Shown here: one piece after another, positions 39,523 through 50,035 of the stretch
Layout: the number at the start of each line of letters is the position of its first letter
Position numbering within the stretch: position 1 is the stretch's first letter
Assembly (NCBI GenBank): GCA_019914995.1
Contig: CM034128.1
Location: 4,776,501-4,840,500 of the forward strand
DNA length: 64,000 nucleotides
From: Acanthochlamys bracteata
Lineage: Eukaryota > Streptophyta > Magnoliopsida > Pandanales > Velloziaceae
Direction: 5' to 3'
The notes under the pieces: generated by a model
The model's input: only the letters and a program-made list of their open reading frames with translations
Databases searched by the model: none
What the model was told of the DNA's origin: nothing
Position numbers and translations under genes: made by a program

Positions 39523-40755
39523 GTAGGTTGCTGACTAATTTCTTATTCTTTGCTGGTGTGAGATTAGAACTGTTTTGAGTCCTTTACCATTTTCGGTTTG
39601 ATTTGGATTGTAGAATGTTGTCCATGTTGGCTTGGTCCATTAATATCTATATTACTGATGCGCATCGTATCAATTGATTTAAATACTTTCCTTCGTAGCA
39701 AAGCTATCATCTTTAAGAGTGTATTTTTAATTTAAAAAATTTATTTTTTGTCAAAATTTTAAATTAAATTTATTTTTTATATTTTAATTTTATTTTAAAT
39801 TCATAGAATTTATGTTTAATTTATTTTTCATTGCATGAAATTTTTTATCAATTAAAATATATCATAAGTACTAGATTTCCAGAAGCGGACGGAAGGGTAG
39901 TGAGGTCTCTCCTGGAATATGTTCTATGTGCATAAATGATTACGCCCTTTGTCTTTTTTTTTGACTTGCCAGAAGTTTGATGATGTTTTCACATGCAAAC
40001 ATAATTTTCTATTTTGAAGGCACTTATGAGAAGTTAGATCTGAAAACTAAAGACTTTTGTCTTTTCCTTCAAAATATTCAAGATCGGTTTCATATTGGTC
40101 ACACTAGTATCATGAAGGTGCTACAGACATGAGACCCACTTAAAGTTTAATTTAATAATGAAGGCCACTGCCTTGATAATAGAAGGAACACTTTTGAGCT
40201 CTGTTTTTCTTCTCAAAAGAAGGGGAACTGAAACCCAGTGCGGTCCTCCTCACTGCTGCTTCAAAGTTTAGAGTTAGAGACTGATTAGAGTGAGATTTTG
40301 AAGAGCTCAAAAGCTAAAGTTTACCAAACACCTTTAATTAAAATGCTAAAAAGAAAAAAAAAAACATAGATTTAAAGGTCTTCTCTTGATATAAACTATT
40401 CAGGGGCTAATCAGTGAAAAAATGTAGCTTTTTTAAACAGAACTTAACAAAACAGTTGCTTTCACTTCATAATTTCATTGCATACAACTTCAAATGAGAA
40501 ACTTGTCTAGAAGACATATTGACTACATACACTTTCCATTACACATAAAATCAAGACGCATTACAGGAAGTACTCTCTTTGCGTTTATTTACCAGCTTGC
40601 ACTGCTGCTAATCCACACTTTTGCATCATAGGCAGCAGCAGCAAGCAAGTGAAGCAACAACTGGCCATCCACTACTAGCTTGTATTATAAAAGTAATTAA
40701 CCAAACTCTAAACATGCTTTACTTAAAAAACCTTCATATAATTAATTCGAGTCGA
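39523..40755. other. Spacer between the coding-like islands and the proline-rich gene
   Basis: The 3' UTR of the minus-strand proline-rich gene probably occupies about 40480-40755. A perfect 12-base inverted pair (cttttgagctct near 40193 and agagctcaaaag near 40302) encloses about 100 bases and could be a tiny TIR element. An AT-rich patch lies at 39725-39870. Confidence 0.45.
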
Positions 40756-42405
40756 TCAATGGTAGGGAGGTGGAGGAACGATGTGGTGAGTCGGCGGTGG
40801 AGTGTGTTCCGGGATGGTGTGGAACGGTGGCGGTGGAGAATGGTAGACCACTGTCGGCGGGCTTGGGTGGATAACTGGTGTTGTAGGCGGAGTATGGTAA
40901 ACCGGTGGTGGTGAACCATGACCAACTGGTGAAGGTGGGGGAGAATGGTAAACTGGCGGTGGAGATTTGTGGCTTACAGGCGTCGATGGAGGAGAATGAT
41001 AAACTGGCGTTGGAGTGTGGTGGGGCGGCGGATTGTTGTGTCCGACTGGTGGGGTATAATGTACCGGTGGAGTATGATAAACCGGAGCTGGAGTGTAGTG
41101 TGGTGGCGGAGTGTGGTGGCTAACTGGTGGTCGTGGAGGAGCATGATAGACTGGTGGGGTATAATGTACTGGCGGCGGCGTTCTATGGGTAACTGGAGTT
41201 GGCGGAGGAGAGTAGTACACCGGTGGAGTGTAGTGTACAGGGGGAGGAGTTCCGTGGCTGACTGGTGCAGGTGGTGGAGAGTGGTACACTGGTGGAGTAT
41301 AGTGCACCGGCGGAGGAGTACCGTGACTAACTGGAGTCGGCGGAGGAGAATGGTAAACTGGTGTTGGTGTGTAATGCACTGGCGGTGGGGTACCATGGCT
41401 AACTGGTGCGGGAGGAGAATGATACACTGGTGGTGTAGAGTGTACAGGAGGTGGAGTGCCATGGTAAACTGGAGCTGGCGGAGGAGAGTGGTACACTGGT
41501 GATGGGGTGTAGTGCACTGGCGGTGGAGTGCCGTGGCTAACTGGAGTTGGTGGTGGGTTGTAGTGTCTTATGGGCGGAGGTGGTGGAGACGTGTAGTAGT
41601 ATGGAGGAGTCACGTGGGGTGGTTTAGTTACCGGCGGCACTGAATGATGCGGCGGAGATGGCTTATGGTGGTACGGCGGTGACACATGCGGTGGTTTTAC
41701 CACCGGAGGCTTGGTGTGGTAAGGCGGTGACGGATTGTGGTGATACGGCGGAGAAACATGCGGTGGCTTAGCTACCGGAGGCTTGGTGTGGTAAGGCGGT
41801 GACGGCTTGTGATACGGCGGAGAAACATGCGGTGGCTTTACCACCGGAGGCTTGGTGTGGTAAGGCGGTGACGGATTGTGGTGATACGGCGGAGACACAT
41901 GTGGTGGCTTAGCTACCGGAGGCTTGGTGTAAGGCGGTGATGGCTTGTGTTGATACGGCGGAGACACATGCGGTGGCTTTACCACCGGAGGCTTGTGGTG
42001 GTAAGGCGGTGACGGCTTGTGGTGATACGGCGGAGACACATGCGGCGGCGTCTCTACAGGAGGCTTGTGGTGGTACGGTGGTGATGGCTTGTGGTGATAC
42101 GGCGGAGACACGTGCGGAGGTTTCGCAACTGGAGGCTTGGTGTGATAAGGTGGAGAAGGTTTGTGGTGAAAAGGTGGTGATGGTTGCGGTGGTTTTGGGT
42201 GAACTGGTGGAGGGAAGTAAGGAAGCCCCGGCGACGGCGGTGTCACAGGAGGAGAGTGGTAAATGGGGGGTGGGTTGACGTGCACCGGCGTAGGTGGTGG
42301 AGGAGAATGATAGACGTATGTAGGAGTTGAAGCAGAGGTGTCGCAAAATAGCATGGCCATTAGAGCCAGGCAGAGAGCTAACATGGTTCTGTTGCTAGTA
42401 GCCAT
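40756..42405 (-). CDS. Secreted proline-rich, extensin-like cell-wall protein
   Basis: A single exon of 549 aa. The start is the ATG at 42405: it lies about 45 bases below the inferred transcription start and opens a signal peptide (MATSNRTMLALCLALMAM, likely cut near Ala25). The mature protein is almost wholly Pro/His/Tyr/Lys/Ser/Thr. The first half repeats units like KPPHVSPPYHHKPSPPYHTK. The second half repeats YHSPPPTPVSHGTPPPVHYT. The many SPPP and TPPP motifs are expected sites for prolyl hydroxylation and arabinosylation, and Tyr for cross-linking in the wall. Classic extensin SPPPP blocks are few, so 'extensin-like / proline-rich protein' is the better label. GC-rich composition contrasts with its AT-rich flanks. 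The opposite-strand frames over it are shadows of the repeats. Confidence 0.92.
   Translation of the reverse strand: MATSNRTMLALCLALMAMLFCDTSASTPTYVYHSPPPPTPVHVNPPPIYHSPPVTPPSPGLPYFPPPVHPKPPQPSPPFHHKPSPPYHTKPPVAKPPHVSPPYHHKPSPPYHHKPPVETPPHVSPPYHHKPSPPYHHKPPVVKPPHVSPPYQHKPSPPYTKPPVAKPPHVSPPYHHNPSPPYHTKPPVVKPPHVSPPYHKPSPPYHTKPPVAKPPHVSPPYHHNPSPPYHTKPPVVKPPHVSPPYHHKPSPPHHSVPPVTKPPHVTPPYYYTSPPPPPIRHYNPPPTPVSHGTPPPVHYTPSPVYHSPPPAPVYHGTPPPVHSTPPVYHSPPAPVSHGTPPPVHYTPTPVYHSPPPTPVSHGTPPPVHYTPPVYHSPPPAPVSHGTPPPVHYTPPVYYSPPPTPVTHRTPPPVHYTPPVYHAPPRPPVSHHTPPPHYTPAPVYHTPPVHYTPPVGHNNPPPHHTPTPVYHSPPSTPVSHKSPPPVYHSPPPSPVGHGSPPPVYHTPPTTPVIHPSPPTVVYHSPPPPFHTIPEHTPPPTHHIVPPPPYH
40790..41560 (-). repeat. Coding repeat array encoding YHSPPP..PVSHGTPPPVHYTP units
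   Basis: Repeated units of about 60-70 bases (roughly 20-23 residues) with frequent substitutions, forming the C-terminal half of the proline-rich protein. Confidence 0.75.
41600..42170 (-). repeat. Coding repeat array encoding KPPHVSPPYHHKPSPPYH units
   Basis: Repeats of about 55-60 bases (18-20 residues) with high similarity between copies, forming the N-terminal half of the proline-rich protein. Some units lack one His codon. Confidence 0.8.
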
Positions 42406-42475
42406 TGCTGCTCTGTTTCTGCTCACTTGGTGAGCTAAGCTTGGAATATGTCTTAAACCCTGCAACCCTTTGCAC

Positions 42476-42485
42476 CTTTATATAG
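42476..42485 (-). promoter_or_regulatory. TATA box of the proline-rich protein gene
   Basis: On the minus strand the site reads ctatataaag, 71 bases upstream of the ATG at 42405. That places transcription start near 42450 and a leader of about 45 bases. Confidence 0.7.
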
Positions 42486-42489
42486 AAAA

Positions 42490-43199
42490 TGGAAACCAAA
42501 GTTCTTCGCCTGTGGTATAATATAAATAAAAAATTTAGTTATATCTTTTTTATAATTTATTTATTTTATAATTTTATTTTTTTAATTTTTATTTTATTTA
42601 AATATTTTTTATTATAAATTTTAGTTGTTATTATTATTATTAGTGGTGACAATTATAATAGTAATATTTTAATTTTTACTGTGATTATTATTACTATTAT
42701 TATTGATAATAATAGCATAATAAAAATACTTTAATTTTTATTATAATTACTATAATTATTATTATTAATATTATTATTAACAGTAAACTTTTTATTATAA
42801 TAATAATTATTATTAGTTAAAAATATTTTAATATTATTAATTCGACGGTTCGATCGATTGATTCGATGGTTCAATTTGAGAATCGTAATTTGAACAATTT
42901 TTTATTTCGATGTCCGATTCGATTTTTATAATGATGATATTTACTTTGCTGCAAAGACATTGGTAAGCATTGATTAGGGCGTGTTTACCTATAAAAATAT
43001 AAATTTAGTAATATTATTATAATAATTCATCTTCCATAACTTTCTTATAAGCTCGTAAAACACATCCTTTGTTTATCTTTGTTTGTTAGAGATAACACTA
43101 TTGGCATCTAGGAGTCAATCCTATACATTAATACACCATGATCTTTATTAATTGATCTTTCACATAAAAAATTAGTTTAAAAAAACAATGATAATTTGT
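42490..43199. other. AT-rich upstream region of the proline-rich gene
   Basis: Dominated by tta/tat runs. A short block with 'cgacggttcgatcgattgat' (42843-42870) resembles the ends of some plant TIR elements but has no partner. No gene. Confidence 0.5.
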
Positions 43200-43459
43200 G
43201 GCTGCGTTTGGTAGTGCATACCAAAATCAATTTTTCAATTTTTTTCAATTTTATATTTTTAATATATATTTTATAAATATTTAAAACATTTATTTAAAAA
43301 TTTAGATAGTGTAGAAAATTTTTACAAAATGAGATCTTTTTATTACACATTTTTATTATTCTTTTAAAAGTAAAAAAAATAAAAAAAATTTTTAAAATTA
43401 AAAAAAAGTTATTCTTTATTTTAAAAAAATTTTATTTTATAAATAATTCCAAACGTACC
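43200..43459. mobile_element. MITE of the 'tgcgtttggtagtgcatacc' family, copy 1
   Basis: The left end ggctgcgtttggtagtgcat pairs with the reverse complement of the right end (ggtacgtttggaattattt). The first 22 or so bases after the terminus, tgcgtttggtagtgcatacc, recur exactly at 47833, and the AT-rich core also resembles that copy. Confidence 0.65.
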
Positions 43460-43817
43460 ATAAGAGTCAAAGGATTTAAAATTTGATTGAAACTAGAATT
43501 TAATTTTTATATTTAATTATATTTTAAAATAAATTAAAAGTGAAATTTAAATTTTATTTTATGAAATAAATTAGAAGTAAAGTATAGTAATTTTAAAATA
43601 TAATATTTAATTTAATTTATATTTGAAATATATAAATTATTAAAACTCTAAGTTTAGTTGAAAAAATTAGAATTTTGAATATTTAAAATATGCTTAAAAA
43701 AGTTGGCTGTATGTTGTGACATAGAGACGCTGCTATTGATCTTGTTCAAAAAACTTTTTTTTAAAAAGTCTTTTTTATTTTTTCTGGTGACGAAATTTCG
43801 GCGGTTAACATTATAAA

Positions 43818-44165
43818 TGTTAAGAATCAAGCCCACAGACTCTTACATAGAGTGCGATAGACGATGTTCAAAAACATAATCATTTGGCTAAAGTTATTTA
43901 TATATAACAATTCATAAATCTCCTCGATCTAAATAATTTCTTGTTTTATGGGCTAAGTGACACAATTAGGGAAATAAGAAGACGAACAAAGACTGAGAAT
44001 AGTCGAACTCGGAGATTGAAAGAATAAAATAAATTTCATGCCGCCACCTCTAAATGGCAAACACCTATAAACAGACCTTGCTGCTTTACCAATGCAAGAA
44101 AGAGTCCAACTAAACACTCCTACTGAGAAGGTAACCTAATTAAACAAGTAATATAACTCCTAACA
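43818..44165 (-). mobile_element. Probable solo LTR of a Ty1/copia element (348 bp)
   Basis: Read on the minus strand it runs from tgttaggag to cttaaca, the TG...CA ends with a short inverted repeat expected of an LTR. Its inner text ('gtttagttggactc', 'tttagaggtggcggcatg', a 3' pyrimidine-rich part) has the look of a short copia LTR. Flanking 5-mers ataaa and agaaa match at 4 of 5 positions. No internal domain is seen on either side, so it is a solo fossil. Confidence 0.5.
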
Positions 44166-45780
44166 AGAAAAACTAAAACAAAACCTGTAGACACCAGCTG
44201 ACTAGTGCATCTCTGATATTCAACTCCTCCAACTCTATTAATAAGTCCAATTATGCTATTGATGTATTTGAGCCAATTCAAAAGACCCTGCAGCTCATAG
44301 AAACATAAGTGTTCAGGAAATGTCACCCAGGTGCAGTGCTCCAGCGTCCTACTGTTTGCATCTAAGACAATTACCATGTCTAGTGTTTGTGACATATGTA
44401 GCTCTTTTAGGTTTTGTCCTACCACCTAAAATATGATGTGTAACTCTAAGGCATTGTTTGAATGATAGATAAAGATGATGAATGATGGTGAAGCATTTTC
44501 CCCCCTCTCAAAGTTTGGTTTTGTTTCATTAAAAAAATGGAAGGAAAAATGGTAGGTATGTATAGTTTTATTTCACCATAGATGGTAATGAAATACGTAC
44601 CTATTAATTTGGTAGGTATATATGGTAAGAAAAAAAAGCAAAATTTACTTTTCTTTTGTCATATTATTTTTTTAGCTATTTAATATTTATTTAATATAAT
44701 TTTTATTTTAATTAATATATATTAATTTTTATTTATATAATTTATTATTTTTATATTTATTTAATTTTAATTAAATTTAGTTGGTAGAGAAAATAATGAA
44801 ATTATATTGATCAAAAATTTTAATTTAAAATTTTATTTGATTTTATTTAATTATATCAAACATAAAAAATATAAAAATCTAAAAAATTAATCTAAAAGTA
44901 TACTAATAAAGTTAATTTAAATTATATTAATCAAATTAATTTAAAGTTATATTAAAAAAATTAGATTAATAGAAATAAAAGAAACATTTAAGTCTTTTAA
45001 AAAAATTTATTTTTATTACTTATTTATTTACATATATATTTAAATATAATTAATTTATTGTTATTACTATATATCAAAATATTATAACATTAAATATTTA
45101 TCGTTTTCTGTCCAACTTTTTATTATTTTTATTCTTATTTTTTAATTATGTATCCAAATATACGGTAAGCGCATCACAAGCATTTATCATGATGACAATA
45201 ACTCCAACGGAAGTAGAGTATAATCCGTCGGTAGAATTTCGAGTGTGTGCGTTTGCAATTGTTACTGCAAATATAACTTTTCAATTTTTTATTTTATATT
45301 TTTTAATATATTTTTTATAAATATAAAAAAATTTATTTAAAATTTAAAAAATAATAAAAAATTTTACGTAATGAAAATTAAATAAATAGAATTGATTTTC
45401 TAAAAAAATAAAAATATTTTTTATTTAAAAAATTTTATTTCAAAAGTACTTTCATTTCTTTATAATGGCCTATTAGTAATCACATAGGTCTTACACAGCT
45501 TTAGGACACGTTTATCTATGCTTTCTTTAAATATTTTTATAATTATTTCAATTTATATTTTTAATAAATTTTATAATATTTTATAAAAATTTAACAAAAT
45601 ATTGAAATATCTAAATAAAATGAAAATAATTTTATTATAAAAATTATTTTTTATAAGTATTCCGAAATTCATTTGTGTAGAAAAGATAGTTATAGAGAAA
45701 AAGAGAGATAACCCGCCGTGTTCTCCGGTCCGCTGGTCGCGGCGTTACTCAAACTGAAAACAAGCACAGCCGCCCTAGTC
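44166..45780. other. AT-rich intergenic DNA with TE-like debris
   Basis: A 101-codon minus-strand frame (44120-44425) overlaps the solo LTR and resembles no known protein. Long AT-only stretches at 44640-45120 and 45260-45660, with 'tttg..' ends, look like MITE debris. No gene. Confidence 0.45.
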
Positions 45781-45907
45781 TTCGCGCCAAATCAAGGCCA
45801 ATATAAACTTTTTATTTATAAACGAAATTTGATATCTTCTTCTTCTTCTATACTTTGTCTTCATGCTTTATGAATCTCGTCAACTCTGTTTCTCTTTTTC
45901 TTTTTAA
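45781..45907 (+). promoter_or_regulatory. Promoter-like block without an evident gene
   Basis: A GC-richer patch (45715-45800) carries a perfect E2F-type site (gcgccaaa, 45784-45791), a ccaat (45798-45802), and tataaa (45802-45807) followed by a tct-rich leader-like run (45835-45850). The first ATG (45863) opens only 14 codons (MLYESRQLCFSFSF). No larger frame follows. It may be the promoter of a lost gene or of a non-coding RNA. Confidence 0.35.
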
Positions 45908-47832
45908 CTGCTTTTAAACTTTTTTTCTGTGTCTAACTTTTCGGCATTTTGTTCCTCGATTTCATTGCATTGACTGGTTTGAGACCCATGTTCCAATGCG
46001 GTAACACAGAACATGAAACAAAAGAAAATGAATTTCCTTCTCTTTCAGTTTCTCTCTCTCCAATAATTCTACCAACCTTGAATGAACCAAAGCAAATGTT
46101 TTTTTCTACCTAGATAGGTAGAGCTATCCAGAAAAGCAGCACGTACTACATCTCTTCAATGATAGTCAAAACTTTACGACTCTTGTTATTATCTCTACAG
46201 CTGTTGGCCAGTTGCAGATAATTTAAAACTATGGCAACTAGCATGAAGTTATTACTGATTCATTCATGCAAATGGAAATTCCGTGACGCCAGAATACGGA
46301 GTACTATATGCGTGCAGAGGGAATTGAATGGACTCAAATCAATTTCAGTTTTTTTTCTTTGCTAGCTAGCTACTACTTCTGGCAAAAGCACATCAGAGGT
46401 CTCAACTTTTGTTTTGGGCTCCACAACAAAAGCAATAATGCCCTTAGAATCTGTAAGCTTTAACAAAAAAAGTGAAAATGTTATCATGCGTATCAATATA
46501 ATTTATCTTAAATTAGTTCTACATGTATTTAATCTAATCACTTATATGTATAACAATATTTCTACGGATAACTATTGAAAAGATTTTATAATTCAGTGAG
46601 CTGGTACTGACGTGTGAACAAAGATGAGAAAAGGGGTGACCGTAGAAGAACCTAAGACATAAGTGTCGGCTATTTCACGAAATAACATGGAAAATCGTAC
46701 AAGTTTTTTTTTTTTCTTAATTGCCGACAGCGAATTTCAAGATCTCATTTTTTTTTAATCAGTAGCACCTACTGCATTTGTTCTTCTCACATGCTATGTA
46801 TATTATTTATATATAATTAACAGGAGATAAGGATAGTGAACTACATGTTAGTTCATGTTAGCTATCTCTTATTCATTCTTTATACATAAATTTGATGATC
46901 AATGATTTTCGCCAATGTTTTGACACCAAAATTCAACTCTGTGTTCTTTCGAACTCATAGTACCAGTAAATTCAAATGTTTTCCATTTCACCAAACAGAG
47001 ACGGACTCAAAGTCCTTTAATAACTATAAAAACTCCACTTTAACACTTTCTAAAAGGGTCGGTTCAAAATGATTAAAATAAAAAATCTTTATTAAAAAAT
47101 CATTTTTTTATTTTGTGAAATAAATTTAATTTTTATTAAAAAATTAAATTTACATATAAAATATTCTATCGATATATAGTTTATTTATATTTAATTGTTT
47201 TAATATATAAAATATCACAAAAAATTATTGAGGGAGTGTAAAATATAAATAAAATAAAAATAATACGAAATGTAATACCAAATCAGGACTTAATTCTATA
47301 TATTTATATGAAAAATTGAACATCTCAATAATTTTGATGTAGTTGTTTCTGGGAATTACATAAGAACTTGATTCAATATTTTCTTATCAAAGGCATTACT
47401 ACCTAAAAGAGCTACTGATAGTTACAAGCAATATGTAACACTTTTTATACTTTTGATTAGTTCGATAGTGATATATGTGCTTAATTTCTCTATCGTTGGA
47501 ATTTGGTTTCTCACTTCCTCTATTGGCCAATTTTACATTTCACCTACCTCACGGATAGGAAGGATCCATTTAGATGCAAGCGATATTTAGGAATATTTTT
47601 CATTTTTTTTTTAAATTTTAAATTTATATTTTAAAATACATTTTATATATTTTATAATTTTTTAAATAAAAATAATATAAATTTATACATTTAATATTTA
47701 TTATAACTTATGCTTTTATTTATTTAATTAAAAAAATAATTTTATTTTAAAAAAATTTCTAAAGCATATTTTATTTAAACTTTTTTTATTATAAATATTT
47801 TTAAACATTCATGCAGTCTTTTAGTTCTAGAG
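45908..47832. other. Intergenic DNA, no gene seen
   Basis: 45.9-46.9 kb is less AT-rich than its surroundings and contains a small palindrome (ctacctagataggtag near 46107), but no coding frame. 47.0-47.8 kb is AT-rich filler. Confidence 0.45.
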
Positions 47833-48085
47833 TGCGTTTGGTAGTGCATACCAAACCCTTCTTTTGAATTTTTTTTTATTTCACGTTTTTCAATACATAT
47901 CTTATAAGTATTTAGAAATTTTATTTAAAAATTTAGATAGCGTAAAAAATTTTATATAATGAGATTCTTTTATTGCATATTTTTATTATTTTTTTTAAAT
48001 AAAAAAATAGAGCTCATTTTTTAAAAAATATAAAAATATCTCCTATTTCAGAAAAGCTCTATTTCATAAGCAATTCCAAAAGCAA
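47833..48085. mobile_element. MITE of the 'tgcgtttggtagtgcatacc' family, copy 2
   Basis: It shares its first 22 or so bases exactly with the element at 43200. The right end (reverse complement ttgcttttggaattgcttat) is an imperfect inverted partner. The flanks tctagag and cctagaa could be an imprecise 8-bp target duplication of hAT type. AT-rich core. Confidence 0.65.
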
Positions 48086-48109
48086 CCTAGAACTTCCAAC
48101 TCAAGCTAA

Positions 48110-48404
48110 GGGCGTGTTTCAAATGCCCGTAACTGAGTTTCGTGAAAGTGAAAAATAAAAAGAAGAGTTTTTTGAAAAATAAAGTGGAACTGGAGTTCAG
48201 TATTTGTGTTTCAATAGGTTTTAAAAGTGTGTTGAAAATTGAAAAATATAATTGTATTGGGAAGTGTGTAAATAAAAAAGTTGGAACTGGAGTTTCGTAT
48301 GTGGAAGTGAAGTTCTAAATTCTTTGTGTAATTAAAATATAGGAACTATTCGGAACTCAAAATTTGACAAAAAAAATAAAATTATGGGCATTTGAAACAC
48401 GTCC
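48110..48404. mobile_element. Tourist-like (PIF/Harbinger) MITE, 295 bp
   Basis: The left end gggcgtgtttcaaatgcccg and the right end (reverse complement ggacgtgtttcaaatgccca) differ at only two of 20 positions. Both flanks are taa (48107-48109 and 48405-48407), the 3-bp target duplication of PIF/Harbinger elements. No coding frame. The well-kept TIRs suggest a fairly young insertion. Confidence 0.85.
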
Positions 48405-50035
48405 TAAACTATAAATATTGACACTCTCTTTAATGGTAACAATTGATTGTTTGGTTACTCTTGTATAGTTCTATTTGTTTTGGTTACTCTTGTATAATTC
48501 TATTTGTTTGGTTTAAATTATACCTCGATCAACTCTAATGTATATTGGATTGTAGTTATTAATAATTATAGGATAGAGTAACTAGCATTATATATCAATT
48601 TCATTAAGCGTGCATTTGAAGAAACTAGGGAGGACCACCTGAGGAATGCCCATAATTTTAGTTAGAGTTATGATTGTTAGATATTTATGTGAAATTAAAA
48701 GAAGAAGACAGCTACAGGGTGCACAATTATTTGTATGGAAGATTCGATCGCATGCGGTAGGTAGTAATGGATTGCATGATAATCGTCACGTCACGCGATT
48801 AAAGTTCCCCAAGGCAATAATTAGTCTATGTTTTTACACTTATCCTGTTAAATGATGTTAAAACCTATCATTAATTAGTTCTTGACTTAGGTTTGTTTAG
48901 AAACACTTATGAAAGATATTTTAATTATGGTCTTTAAAGTTTATTTTGAACTTGAAATAATAATATATATAATTAACTTTTGGATAAATAATTTATTATG
49001 CCTTCTAATATTTTTTTAAAATATCATAAAAATCAACAAACAGATAAAATAAAATAACATAAACAATGCCAAACAAGCGTTTAACATATTTCACCTAAAG
49101 CTGAAGTTCCTACTTTCTGTTATAAGCATGCAAAGGTGGCATGGTGAGATTTGCTACATCTTGTTCATAAACTTGTGTAATAAACAAAATCATATAATGT
49201 GCGATTGTATAAATAAAACTTAACTTTGTCTTCGTAATAAAAATATAACACGTAATAATTATTTTAAAATAGTATCCACTTTTTTTTTATATATTACACC
49301 GATGCATATTTTATGTAAAATTTTAATTTATAAGATCTTCAAGATTGGTGCGTTATACTAACTAGCGTGTTCTACCTTTTAGTAATTAATAAAATAATAT
49401 ATAGTTTAATAATAAGGTAAATTTATAGCAAATTTGTTATTCATATAACAACAAGAACACAAGATAAGACAACAATTTTGCTGTTATTATTAACATTGAA
49501 AGCCCATAGACCAGTAAAGATCCGCGAAGATGGACCTCCGCTTGAACAGTTGATAGCGCTTAGGTTGATGTTGGACCGTATTTGGATTGTAGTTTGCACA
49601 GGCCCAGCCCAACCCAACATTAACAGCTCTAGCATAAAAGTTGATTGAGATTAATAAATGATTAATTAGAAAGTTGGCAATTAACGAATAGTGGAAAATG
49701 ATTATGTGTAGGCTGAGAAGCTTGGAGACTTGGATTGCACTTGATCTATGAGTTTTGTAGTTTCTCGGTTATGAATAAATATTTACAAACTCTTATAATA
49801 ATTTAATTTATATTTGCCTTTAATTTAAATTGAAGTTAAATTTCTTACATTCTTTCTAATGAATTTAATACCGTAAAGGATAAATAGAATATAAATATAT
49901 TACATAATATGCTCGTGCATGAAGGAGATTAGATTTAAGAATCAAGAAACTCATTCCTTTTGTCTTCTTATCATTAATTAGAAAAGAACTTAGAAAAAAA
50001 GCATGGAGAGAAAATAGTAAAGATTACTTAATAAT
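48405..50035. other. Intergenic DNA, no gene seen
   Basis: Two short frames (48646-48855 plus, 49441-49635 minus) have mixed composition but no recognisable content. No repeat borders could be set. Confidence 0.45.

Noticed and set aside
40945-41502. Long plus-strand frame rich in Trp and Arg opposite the proline-rich gene
   Set aside because: It is the antisense shadow of the Pro/His-rich repeats; tgg is the complement of cca.
42406-42465. Upstream extension of the proline-rich protein frame
   Set aside because: There is no ATG in the extension, and the TATA box at 42476-42485 puts the transcription start near 42450; the signal peptide begins at 42405.
44120-44425. 101-codon minus-strand frame
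   Set aside because: It overlaps the solo LTR and resembles no protein family.
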